From: Calidifontibacter indicus
GTDB taxonomy: Bacteria; Actinomycetota; Actinomycetes; Actinomycetales; Dermatophilaceae
DNA: 64,000 nt
Direction of reading: 5' to 3'
NCBI RefSeq assembly: GCF_003386865.1
Contig: NZ_QTUA01000001.1
Coordinates: 2,418,001-2,482,000, forward strand
Part shown: piece by piece, positions 56,179 to 63,950 of the stretch
Layout of the letters: each line of letters starts with the position of its first letter
Numbering within the stretch: position 1 is the stretch's first letter
The notes under the pieces: generated by a model
What the model was told of the DNA's origin: nothing
What the model saw: the letters and a program-made list of their open reading frames with translations, nothing else
Database searches by the model: none
Position numbers and translations under genes: made by a program

Positions 56179-56993
56179 TGGCACCGACCGCACCCGCGAC
56201 CACGATCACCCCGACCCTGCGGCGACGACGTGGACTGACCGAAGAAGCCGCCCTCGCGGCGGTCGATCAGGCCTGCCGCCGGCTACGCCTCCCCACGATC
56301 CGCGGCGTGCTCGATGAAGCCATCGGGGTGGCGAAGAAGGAACAGCTGTCCTACCCAGGTTTCCTGGCCGAACTGCTGCTGGCCGAGGTCGATGACCGTG
56401 ACCGTCGTTCCAGCGTGCGCCGGGTGAAAGCAGCACAGTTCCCTCGGGACAAATGGCTGGGCGACTTCGACTTCGACGCGAACCCGGCGATCGAGGCCGC
56501 GACCATCCACCAGCTCGCCAAAGGCGATTGGATCCGCAAAGGCGAACCCCTGTGCCTGATCGGCGACTCCGGCACCGGCAAGTCTCATTTGCTGATCGGT
56601 CTCGGGACAGCCGCGGCCGAGCAAGGCCACCGCGTCCGGTACACCCTGGCCACGCGGTTAGTGAACGAGCTGGTCGAAGCCGCCGACGAGAAGATCCTGG
56701 CCAAGACGATCGCCCGCTACGGCCGCGTCGATCTACTGATCATCGACGAACTGGGCTACATGGAACTGGACCGCCGCGGTGCCGAACTCCTGTTCCAAGT
56801 CCTGACCGAACGCGAAGAGAAGAACAGCATCGCGATCGCGTCCAATCAGTCATTCTCCGGGTGGACCGATACCTTCACCGACCCCCGACTGTGCGCCGCG
56901 ATCGTGGACCGGCTCACCTACCACGGCACCATCATCGAAACGGGCACCCACTCCTACAGACTGGCCAACAGTCGCAGTGAACTGACCGCATGA
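56178..56993 (+). CDS. istB: IS21 helper ATPase IstB (inner element)
   Basis: Encodes 271 aa of the DnaC-like AAA+ family. Walker A is GDSGTGKSHLLIGLG, Walker B LLIIDELGYMEL and sensor 1 IAIASNQSF. It is complete. The sequence around GYMELDRRGAELLFQVLTER closely resembles the split istB of the outer element, showing two related but different IS21 types. Confidence 0.95.
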   Translation: MAPTAPATTITPTLRRRRGLTEEAALAAVDQACRRLRLPTIRGVLDEAIGVAKKEQLSYPGFLAELLLAEVDDRDRRSSVRRVKAAQFPRDKWLGDFDFDANPAIEAATIHQLAKGDWIRKGEPLCLIGDSGTGKSHLLIGLGTAAAEQGHRVRYTLATRLVNELVEAADEKILAKTIARYGRVDLLIIDELGYMELDRRGAELLFQVLTEREEKNSIAIASNQSFSGWTDTFTDPRLCAAIVDRLTYHGTIIETGTHSYRLANSRSELTA

Positions 56994-57028
56994 CCCCCAG
57001 TTGTCGCGACGAACTGCCAACGACTGGC

Positions 57029-57589
57029 CTATACCGTGGGTGGCGCGAACTTCTCAGCACGTGGGCTGCGCGTGATCAGTTTCTCGACGGCAGCTCGCTC
57101 GGCGCCGATGGTCGCCCATTCGGTGTCGACGTCGCTGGTGAAGCACCACCTGCGGTCCCGCGGCCACATGAAGGCAGGAGCTGGTGCAGGACCGCCGCGG
57201 CCGAACTCGTTTTCCCATTCATGCAGAGCTGATAGAGGTCCAGTGAATAGGACGTAGTCGCGCCCTGGAATCTGGACGCGCTTCCGCAGCCCCGCGAACT
57301 CATCACTGAGAAAAGACCCTGCGTACCCATCCCACACACAGAAGTAGCAGTCATCAGGCGTAGTTGTGAACGTACCTAGGACCACTGCCATCTCGCGCAC
57401 GAGCGTGATGTCAGTAGGGGCTTCTGCATCGTCCTCCAGCGTCGCGTCTGCGTAGTTCAGCCGGGCATATGCCGGGTAAACCATCGGCCCGAACGTGATC
57501 AGATCACTGGAAATCGTGCCGCTCTGCAGCAGCCAGTCTCCCGACGTGGCGTCGTCAGCGACTTCGAACCGACTTAGTTGGCCACGCAT
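57029..57589 (-). CDS. Passenger protein of unknown function
   Basis: Encodes 186 aa. Features are DDCYFCVWDGYAGSFLSDE, IPGRDYVLFTGPLSALHEWEN and PRDRRWCFTSDVDTEWATIG. These CYFC...WP-x-DRxW blocks recur in uncharacterised actinobacterial proteins. No signal peptide. It overlaps the secreted-protein frame by 16 bp and is carried inside the inner IS21 element. Confidence 0.7.
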   Translation of the reverse strand: MRGQLSRFEVADDATSGDWLLQSGTISSDLITFGPMVYPAYARLNYADATLEDDAEAPTDITLVREMAVVLGTFTTTPDDCYFCVWDGYAGSFLSDEFAGLRKRVQIPGRDYVLFTGPLSALHEWENEFGRGGPAPAPAFMWPRDRRWCFTSDVDTEWATIGAERAAVEKLITRSPRAEKFAPPTV

Positions 57590-58046
57590 TTGATTGCGGC
57601 TTGGTTCATCGGCTTCTCCGCGGTGTCAGGCTCATCAATCACGTTCACATCGACGTGATTACGCCACGAGATGAGCTTGCTCTCGCTGTTGCACTTCTTG
57701 CGGGCGTTTGTCCTCCAAGTGCTGCCGCCGTACGGCTTCAGCTTCTTTGTCGGTGAGCACGCCTTCTTATACCAGTAGCCATCGGTGTAGTACTCGTACA
57801 GGCAGTTGTAGACGTCAGCATAGTCGTTCTTGCAGTTCCCCTTGCCCCACCAGCCGTGACCCGACGCGTCGCCGCCTGTCACATGCGGATTGTCGCGACC
57901 ACTCACGGGTGTGCACTTCGAACTCGCAGCCAGCGCGGCGTTGCAGGTTGGGCGGAAGCCGCCTGCGCAGACCCTCCCACCGCAATTGACGACAACGGCA
58001 GCAAGGCGACCGCTGTACCGGCCGCCACGAACCACAACTTCTTCAT
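57574..58046 (-). pseudogene. Secreted Cys-rich protein, frameshifted after the signal peptide
   Basis: ATG 58046 starts MKKLWFVAAGTAVALLPLSS, then IAVGGSAQAASAQPATP, a clear signal peptide, but this frame stops soon after (RSAHP). The mature part continues in another frame from SSKCTPVSGRDNPHVTGG through CKNDYADVYNCLYEYYTDG and WYKKACSPTKKLKPYGG to KCVAN (stop 57574). A single frameshift between about 57910 and 57950 separates them. Six Cys in the mature part suggest disulfides. Confidence 0.7.
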
Positions 58047-58264
58047 GATCCCCCGATTCACAGAATTTTCTCAGCACGATGATCGTCGCCTATCGGCACC
58101 ACCTGGTCAACAGGGTAAGCGTGAGAGTTCCAACCGGTTAGATGGGGCGGTCTCAGGCGAGGCCCGCAGGCAAATGCGCCAGTGTCACCACCTCGCACTT
58201 GAAGCAGCACCCCTGTGCGTCCAAATCAGCAAGACCAGACCCCACCGCGACCCGCCCATCGACC

Positions 58265-58314
58265 GGGGCCAGATCAGGCCGTCACGGTGGGGCCAGAACT
58301 ACTTGACATAGCCA
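58265..58314 (-). repeat. Right inverted repeat of inner IS21 element
   Basis: Partner of 54332-54381; the element ends in GCCA at 58314 and is followed by the duplicated ATGCAG (58315-58320). Confidence 0.88.
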
Positions 58315-58844
58315 ATGCAGAGCAGGTCGACGCGTCCGTAGCGGGCGATGGTCTTGGCGAGTGTCATCTCGTCGGCGGCCTCGACGAGCTCGTTGGCGAG
58401 ATGGGTGGCCAGGGTGTACTTGACCCGGTAGCCGGCCATGGCGGCCTCTGTGCCGAGCGCGATGAGCAGGTGAGATTTGCCGGTGCCGGAGTCGCCGATC
58501 AGACACAGCGGTTGCCCCTTCTGGACCCATTCGCACTTGGCGAGGGTGTGGATCACGGCGGGGTCGATGTTGGGGTTGGCGTCGAAGTCGAAGGCCCGCA
58601 GGGACTTCTCGCGGGGGAACTTGGCGGCCTTGATCCGACGCTCGGACCGGCGTCGTGCACGGTCGTCACACTCGGCGAGCAGTAGTTCGGCGAGGTATCC
58701 GCGGTAGGACATCTGCTCGTGCCCGGCCCGGTCGGCGTAGTCGGTGAAGGAGCTGCGGATGGTGGGCATCCTCAGCATCCGGCACGCCTGGTCGATCGCG
58801 GCGTCGGCTGCTTCCTCGGTCATCCCTCGGCGCTTGGTGGTCAC
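58315..58844 (-). pseudogene. istB: istB of outer element, N-terminal part
   Basis: Starts at GTG 58844 overlapping the istA stop. It encodes MTTKRRGMTEEAADAAIDQ, Walker A GDSGTGKSHLLIALG and ends GRVDLLCI where the inner element begins; the frame then runs GYVK to a stop. The remaining part is at 54076-54331. Confidence 0.88.
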
Positions 58845-60511
58845 GGTGCGGCTCCTTCGTTCGGCGGGTCACGGCGGCAGGCCAGCAGCTGGTCGTACTT
58901 GTCCACGCTCGGCAGCGGCCGAGTGTCGGTCGGGATGTGGGCGCGAAGCCGGCGCTCGGTCAGCGATCGCACGGCAGGGGTCTCGCCTTCACCGCGTGCC
59001 CTGTCGCCGCCCAAGTGGGTCGGGTGGTGACCTGTCTTGTCGTCGGCTCCGCCATCTTCCGTCTCGTTGTGCTTGCGCGCTTCAAGTGCGACAGCGTCCG
59101 CGGTGAGCGCGCCTGCGCGCAGCGCTGTCGCGAGCCCGGCGACGACGTGTTCGTGGGGAAGGTGCCGGTGCAGCATCAGGACCTCGATCAGCGCCCGGGT
59201 GCCGTCGGCGTCACCGTGGGCCTTGCAGGCCGCGGCCCACCAGGCGTCGTGAACGGGAGTGAACCTCCCCGATGCCCTGGCCTGTTCCAGCGCTGTCGCG
59301 CCGGGTAGCGCGCCGGGTTTGCGGAGGAGGACCTCGAGGTAGTGGTCCAGGTCGACCCGGGTCGAGCCCTTGGTCATTAGGCGCTCGTGGCGGGCGATTT
59401 CGGTCTTGCCGTCGAACACGACCAGGTCGCTGGCGTTGAGCAGCACTCGGGCTTGACGGCCGACCATGCGGGCGGGGACGGAGTATTTGTTCATCCGAAC
59501 GGCGATCTGGGCGTACCTGTCGACGCGTGGGGTGAACCAGCGGCCGGTCTCGAACGACTCGTTGGGCAGTGGCGCGAGCAGAGGCTGCTCGGTGGCGAAG
59601 TGTTCCCCGACCGTGCGGGCGCGGGATCCGATCCGCCGGCTGTCGTCGGCTTCGTCCCAGACGTCGACCATGGCGTTGAGCTCGGCGACGGAGTGGACTT
59701 CTGGGATGGGGACCAGGTGGTTGCGTCGGAACCAGCCGATCTGCCCCTCGACGCCGCCCTTCTCGTGAGCGCCTTGGATGCCGGGCTGGCAGTAGAAGGC
59801 CTCGATGCCGTAGTGGGAGCGGAACGCGGTCCACCGGTCGGCCTCGACCCGCTGGCGGGAGAACCCGATCACGCTCGCGACGGCGGCCTTGAGGTTGTCG
59901 TAGCGGATCTTCCCGGTCGGGACGCCCCCGAGGGCTCGGAACGCGTGCGTGTGGCCCTCGAAGAAGGCTTCCTGCCCGGCGGACGCACTGATCCGGTGCA
60001 CGGCCTTGCCGGAGTATGAGAGTCGCAGGCTGAACAACGTGCAGGTGACCAGTTCGCCGCGCAGCCGGATCGCGACCTCGCCGAAGTCGACCTCGGCCTC
60101 GCGGCCTGGCAGGTGCTCCTGCGGAATGTACGTGTTCGCGGGTTCCCGGCCCGCTTCGATCCGGATCTCGCGGCGTCTCGTGGCGACATACTCGCGCACC
60201 ATCCAGTAGGACACGTCGGTGGTGTGGTGCTCATCCTGGAGCCGGTCGAAGATCCGCTTCGCGGTGTGCCGCTGCTTGCGAGGCGCGTCCAGGTCCGCCC
60301 GCAGCCAGTCATCGATGACGCCTCGGTACTGGTCCAGACGTGACCCGCGCTTCGGAGGTGGCTTCCGCTCCTTCGGCCAGGCCGACTCCAGTGCGGCGAC
60401 CACGGTCCGGTAGCCGACGCCGTGCTGGCGTTGCAGCGCACGATTCGAAACCCCCGCGCGGGCGTCGCGCCGAATCGCCGCATACAACTCGACTCGATTC
60501 ACTGCCGGCAT
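58841..60511 (-). CDS. istA: IS21 transposase IstA (outer element)
   Basis: Encodes 556 aa from ATG 60511. The HTH is VSNRALQRQHGVGYRTVVAAL; the DDE core shows EVDFGEVAIRLRG, IRYDNLKAAVASVI and GAHEKGGVEGQIGWFRRNH. It is full-length and intact, but its partner istB is broken. It lies only 14 bp downstream of the DUF1697 gene, without a good ribosome binding site, so it is probably co-transcribed and coupled with the cargo. Confidence 0.93.
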   Translation of the reverse strand: MPAVNRVELYAAIRRDARAGVSNRALQRQHGVGYRTVVAALESAWPKERKPPPKRGSRLDQYRGVIDDWLRADLDAPRKQRHTAKRIFDRLQDEHHTTDVSYWMVREYVATRRREIRIEAGREPANTYIPQEHLPGREAEVDFGEVAIRLRGELVTCTLFSLRLSYSGKAVHRISASAGQEAFFEGHTHAFRALGGVPTGKIRYDNLKAAVASVIGFSRQRVEADRWTAFRSHYGIEAFYCQPGIQGAHEKGGVEGQIGWFRRNHLVPIPEVHSVAELNAMVDVWDEADDSRRIGSRARTVGEHFATEQPLLAPLPNESFETGRWFTPRVDRYAQIAVRMNKYSVPARMVGRQARVLLNASDLVVFDGKTEIARHERLMTKGSTRVDLDHYLEVLLRKPGALPGATALEQARASGRFTPVHDAWWAAACKAHGDADGTRALIEVLMLHRHLPHEHVVAGLATALRAGALTADAVALEARKHNETEDGGADDKTGHHPTHLGGDRARGEGETPAVRSLTERRLRAHIPTDTRPLPSVDKYDQLLACRRDPPNEGAAP

Positions 60512-60525
60512 CCGCGATGGCGGCT

Positions 60526-61056
60526 TCAGTGGGTGCTGGCCGAAATTGTCGCGAGAAGCCGCTGCATCGTCGCTACGGTCCGCGTCGTGACCGGCACGGA
60601 CAGCAGTTGCTCGAGGCACCCGGTGACGTTGCCTGCGGTCTGGCGCGGCTTCCAGCAGACGCTGTGGGCGCAGTCGGGCCCCATGGCGCGGATCTCTACG
60701 AGGCCATCTGGGCTTCGGAACGGTAAGCGGACAGTCGGGAACTGGCGCACGTCAAAGAACGAGATCATCGAGCGATAGACACCTTCCCCGGGATCTACCG
60801 GAGGCACATCCTCTACCGCGCGCCGAATTTGCTCCAGCGCCCGGATGACAACAGTTGGCTGATACCCGGTGGCCCGCAATCTGATGATCGCCGCGGCCGA
60901 GGCATTCTCCGGATCCATGGCCTCGAAAACGACCGTGCCGTTGCTTTGGAAGCTGCGGGCGACCGCCGGGCCGCCGAACGCCTCGACGAGTTCATCACCA
61001 GTGGGACTGCCTGGGTGGCCGAGGTTGACGTTGCGGAACAAGGCGACGGTGATCAT
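60526..61056 (-). CDS. DUF1697 family protein
   Basis: Encodes 176 aa. It starts MITVALFRNVNLGHPGSPTG, typical for DUF1697 (A-L-x-R-x-V-N), with ARSFQSNGTVVFEA and the end VPVTTRTVATMQRLL matching the family. Function unknown. Its ATG overlaps the hydrolase stop (ATGA), and istA follows after 14 bp. Confidence 0.88.
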   Translation of the reverse strand: MITVALFRNVNLGHPGSPTGDELVEAFGGPAVARSFQSNGTVVFEAMDPENASAAAIIRLRATGYQPTVVIRALEQIRRAVEDVPPVDPGEGVYRSMISFFDVRQFPTVRLPFRSPDGLVEIRAMGPDCAHSVCWKPRQTAGNVTGCLEQLLSVPVTTRTVATMQRLLATISASTH

Positions 61057-61763
61057 GATGTGGCCAGCTCCATGGTGACGCACGCTGTCTCCGCCGGGTG
61101 GGTGATCATCGGCCAGTGGCCGGCGTCGAGCGTGCGGTAGCTCCATCCGAGCTTCTCCGCTGACACCTCGGCGACTGGAGGACTGGTCCGGAGGCAGCGA
61201 ACGTACGCTACGGGCACGCCGGCTGCGCTCAGTGGCTCGTTGATCGCAGGTTGCGTGTAGGTGCCGATCGGCTGCGCGGTCAGATGCTGCTGCATCCACG
61301 CGAAGTCGGCGTCACCGATCCCGTTGTCCGGGTAGAGCTGGTCGAGCTGATCCCGGGAGAACCACGGGATCGCCCCGTCGTTGGCCAGGCTCGTCATGAA
61401 CCCGGCGACCTCGGCCCCCATCACGTCGAACCACGACCTGCCCGGCTGCGGCAGAACGGCATCGATGAAGATGAGTCGGCGGATGCTCTGTGGTCGTCTT
61501 TCGAGCACTCCTGCCGCGACGTAGCCGGCGAATGAGTGAGCGACGAGAGTGGCATCCGCTTGGTCGCTGAGGGCTTCGTCGATGTCCTCGATCCAGTTAT
61601 CCAGACTGACGGCGTTCGCGGGCGTCGCGTCATCGCCCGTCGTGCGTAGTTGCGGCGTGATGGTGTGGAATCCGTGGTCGTGCAGGATCGGTCTGACGCG
61701 TTCCCAGGCCCAAGGACCAAGGCCGCTACCTCCGATGAGGACGATGGGGCTGCTTGCGGTCAT
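61053..61763 (-). CDS. Alpha/beta hydrolase
   Basis: Encodes 236 aa. The oxyanion region IVLIGGSGLGPWAWE, the nucleophile elbow LVAHSFAGYVA (Ser) and the catalytic His in LDAGHWPMITHPAE are clear. It belongs to the pyrethroid-hydrolase/esterase-like group. The substrate is unknown. It is coupled to the upstream epoxide hydrolase (4-bp overlap). Confidence 0.9.
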   Translation of the reverse strand: MTASSPIVLIGGSGLGPWAWERVRPILHDHGFHTITPQLRTTGDDATPANAVSLDNWIEDIDEALSDQADATLVAHSFAGYVAAGVLERRPQSIRRLIFIDAVLPQPGRSWFDVMGAEVAGFMTSLANDGAIPWFSRDQLDQLYPDNGIGDADFAWMQQHLTAQPIGTYTQPAINEPLSAAGVPVAYVRCLRTSPPVAEVSAEKLGWSYRTLDAGHWPMITHPAETACVTMELATS

Positions 61764-62842
61764 GTGTCTGCTCCTATGCGGTTCATGAAGTCGGTCAGGT
61801 CGTCGACGAGCTCGGCGGGCGAATCGAGTGAGGCGACGTGGCCACCGCTGTCGTGTGAGTACCAGGCCACGAGGTTGTTCGCTCGGGACGACACCGAGCG
61901 GGCGGCGAAGTCTCCATGACCGAAAACGCTCACTGCGGTCGGCACGCCCCCGGCCGCGGCATCCACGTCCGGAGCGTCCATCGAATAGATCCGCATGCTG
62001 GTGCCGGCACTCGCTGTCAGCCAGTAGAGAGTCGCGTTGGCCACGATGAAGTCGGTTCCTAGGCCGAAGTCGTCCCCCAGTGGGGCCTGCCAAAGCTGGT
62101 ACTTGTCAAGCTGCCAGGCGAGCAGCCCTACGGGAGAGTCCGACAACGCGAATGCCAGCGAGTCCGGTCGGCGACTCTGCAGCTGAAGGTATCCGCCGCC
62201 GTCGACGGCGAACCTCTGCAGCCTGCTCCAAGCAGGCTCGTCGTCCGCGCTCTCGGCCATGAAGCCTCGTAGCCCTGCGCTCACGTGGACACCGATAACC
62301 CGCTCGGGTTCGACTGCGGCGATGGCTCGAGCGACGACGGACCCCCAGTCCTGTCCATGGACGAGGAACCGGTGGTGGCCCATCGCCCGCATGGCATCAG
62401 CCAGTGCGCGCGCTGAGTCGGTGATCGACCAGGAACCTGCTGGCAAAGTCGAGGTGCCGAACCCGGGAAGGGAAGCAAGCACGATCTCGGAGGCGAGAGT
62501 CCGGAGAGGCTCGATCACACGGTGGAAGGCGAGGAAAGAGGTGGGCCAGCCGTGCAGAAGCAACATTGGCACGCACCCTGATCCGCGGACCCTGACGGCA
62601 TGGACGCGGGTGCCCGCGATCCTGAAGTCGACGTGCTCACCCAATCCGTCGTGGCTCTTCTGCTGAAGCCAGTGGTCCCACTCAGTCGCATAGTGCTCCA
62701 CGATCGACGGCGCAAGACCGCGCGCCCCCTCGCCCAACGATGGCAGCACCGGCCACCGCGTCTGACTCAAGCGGCTACGGAGCGACTCGAAACCCGCATC
62801 GGCCCCGAGTGCACCCACGAGAAGTTGGTAGCATGCTGTCAC
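61760..62842 (-). CDS. Epoxide hydrolase-like alpha/beta hydrolase
   Basis: Encodes about 360 aa. A short N-terminal region resembling the epoxide hydrolase EHN domain (LRSRLSQTRWPVLPS, HYATEWDHWLQQ) is followed by the hydrolase fold with MLLLHGWPTSFLAFHRVIEP, the nucleophile Asp in VHGQDWGSVVARA and the His near the end in HDSGGHVASLDSP. The start is set at GTG 62842, because the promoter lies over the upstream ATG 62863. The N-terminus is shorter than usual for the family. Confidence 0.85.
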   Translation of the reverse strand: MTACYQLLVGALGADAGFESLRSRLSQTRWPVLPSLGEGARGLAPSIVEHYATEWDHWLQQKSHDGLGEHVDFRIAGTRVHAVRVRGSGCVPMLLLHGWPTSFLAFHRVIEPLRTLASEIVLASLPGFGTSTLPAGSWSITDSARALADAMRAMGHHRFLVHGQDWGSVVARAIAAVEPERVIGVHVSAGLRGFMAESADDEPAWSRLQRFAVDGGGYLQLQSRRPDSLAFALSDSPVGLLAWQLDKYQLWQAPLGDDFGLGTDFIVANATLYWLTASAGTSMRIYSMDAPDVDAAAGGVPTAVSVFGHGDFAARSVSSRANNLVAWYSHDSGGHVASLDSPAELVDDLTDFMNRIGADT

Positions 62843-62850
62843 ATTGCCAA

Positions 62851-62879
62851 ACCCTAGGCACATGACAGTCTGCTGTCAA
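62851..62879 (-). promoter_or_regulatory. Promoter and MarR operator of the cargo operon
   Basis: On the minus strand TTGACA (62879-62874), a 17-bp spacer and TAGGGT (62856-62851) form a strong promoter 8 nt before GTG 62842. The inverted repeat TGACAG-TCTG-CTGTCA (62863-62878) overlaps the -35. A further TGCTGTCA copy lies at 62834-62841. The divergent marR starts at 62891, so one site can control both. Confidence 0.75.
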
Positions 62880-62890
62880 AGGAGAGTTGC

Positions 62891-63325
62891 GTGAACCCCG
62901 ACGCCGACGCGGCACTGCATGCCATCTTCGAGGTCAACCGGCTCCTGCGCGACGCCGGGGAGCGAGTGTCCGCGGCGGCAAGTCAAACACATTCCCGGCG
63001 CATGGTCCTCCAAGCCGGCGATCGCGCCACCGTCCCGGACATCGCCCGCCGGCTCGGGCTCCAGCGGCAGAGCGTTCAGCGCGTCGCCGACGAACTCGTA
63101 GCAGACGGTCTTGCGCGCTACGAGGACAACCCACGCCACCAGCGGTCCCGACTCCTCGTCACGACGGCAGCCGGAAAGAGCGCACTCGCGGCGATCCAGA
63201 GCGCTCACCGCGCGTGGGTCGCGGAAGTGGTAGCCACAGTCGGCGAGCTCGACTGGGAACGCCTCAACGGTGACCTTGGCCGCATCGCGCAGGCCGTTGG
63301 GCACCACGCACGGCAGCCTGGCTAA
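62891..63325 (+). CDS. MarR family regulator of the cargo operon
   Basis: Encodes 144 aa from GTG 62891, preceded by AAAGGAGAG. The winged helix is in ATVPDIARRLGLQRQSVQRVADELVADGLARYEDNPRHQRSRLLVTTAAG in outline. It probably binds the 62863-62878 repeat and represses the hydrolase operon; ligands may be aromatic or xenobiotic molecules handled by the two hydrolases (inference). Confidence 0.9.
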   Translation: MNPDADAALHAIFEVNRLLRDAGERVSAAASQTHSRRMVLQAGDRATVPDIARRLGLQRQSVQRVADELVADGLARYEDNPRHQRSRLLVTTAAGKSALAAIQSAHRAWVAEVVATVGELDWERLNGDLGRIAQAVGHHARQPG

Positions 63326-63407
63326 GTCACGGCATGCACGGCCAAGCATCTGTGCTGGCGTCTGGTGGTGTCGACTCTCGCCAACATGCTGACCCGATGG
63401 ATCCTCG

Positions 63408-63458
63408 TCGGTGCTCGAACTCGCCTACAACTGGTGTCGAACGGAACCTCCCAAGCCA
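63408..63458 (-). repeat. Right inverted repeat of the outer IS21 transposon
   Basis: Partner of 53961-54011, ending CCTCCCAAGCCA. A further GGTGTCGA copy lies inside at 63368-63375. Confidence 0.85.
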
Positions 63459-63767
63459 CGTTGGTCGGCCCACCTAGCCAGCGAGACCAGTACTCACAGG
63501 TTGTCCACACAGCCTGACGCGTGAAAGTTGCACGGTTGTGATTTACCAGCGAAGATGCCACATAGCACCAAAGCCTCGGCACACCGCCGAGGTGACGGGA
63601 GTGATCGAGGCTTCGGGCTCTACTGGGCAGGTAGGTTCCCGACCGTACGGCCAAGCTTGCATATGCGCAAGTTTGACAAGCCGTGCGGACAGGTTTTGAT
63701 TCACTCCAGTCTGGTTGTGCTGCAACGGTGCTCGCGCGAGGAGCGAGCCCAGATTGGAGGAGCCGTC
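63459..63767. other. Intergenic region without a gene
   Basis: No gene is seen. It contains the inverted repeat CTTGC-ATATGC-GCAAG (63656-63671) directly before TTGACA (63673-63678), a possible promoter for the small gene at 63768, although the -10 is weak. Confidence 0.45.
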
Positions 63768-63950
63768 ATGGCTTCGAACAGCAAGCCGGGCACCCCGGCA
63801 CCCGAGTCTGGCCAGTACCAGGCAGTCGGCCCACGCGGTGGCCGCGTGAGCAACACCGAGATCACCGCAGTTCAGGGTCGCCCGCTTCCGCCCACGGGCA
63901 AGCCCGGCCAGTCCTGGCAGATGGTCGACAAGACCAAGCACAAGGGCTAG
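63768..63950 (+). CDS. YjzC-like small protein
   Basis: Encodes 60 aa, preceded by TTGGAGGAGCC. KPGTPAPESGQYQAVGPRGG, VQGRPLPPTGKPGQSWQ and VDKTKH match the short YjzC-like proteins of Gram-positive bacteria (E-S-G-x-Y, P-P-T). Function unknown. It is the last gene of the window, just outside the outer transposon. Confidence 0.7.
   Translation: MASNSKPGTPAPESGQYQAVGPRGGRVSNTEITAVQGRPLPPTGKPGQSWQMVDKTKHKG

Larger units (their letters stand above)
54332..58314 (+). mobile_element. Inner IS21-family element with passengers
   Basis: A 3983-bp element with TG...CA ends, inverted repeats matching at 42 of 50 terminal positions, and a 6-bp target duplication. It carries intact istA and istB on the plus strand, followed by two minus-strand passenger genes (57029-58046) before the right end. 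Additional GTGACGGTTTGATCTGG-like repeats near the left end (54361-54423) are likely transposase sites. Confidence 0.9.
53961..63458 (-). mobile_element. IS21-family transposon with passenger operon (outer element)
   Basis: Bounded by 51-bp inverted repeats starting TGGCTT. The repeat regions also contain internal copies of GGTGTCGA, like the multiple transposase sites of IS21. It holds istB (split), istA and, upstream of istA, DUF1697, an alpha/beta hydrolase, an epoxide hydrolase and a divergent MarR. A second IS21 element is inserted in istB. Without that insertion it would be about 5.5 kb. No target duplication is seen at the ends. Confidence 0.8.

Noticed and set aside
60512-60525. A separate istA promoter and transposon end just upstream of outer istA
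   Set aside because: Only 14 bp separate istA from the DUF1697 stop and no inverted repeat is present there; the matching end is at 63408-63458.
62843-62863. ATG 62863 as start of the epoxide hydrolase
   Set aside because: It lies upstream of the probable transcription start, over the promoter and operator.
53955-63465. Target-site duplication for the outer IS21 transposon
   Set aside because: The flanks (GACAG before 53961, CGTTGG after 63458) do not match, so none can be claimed.
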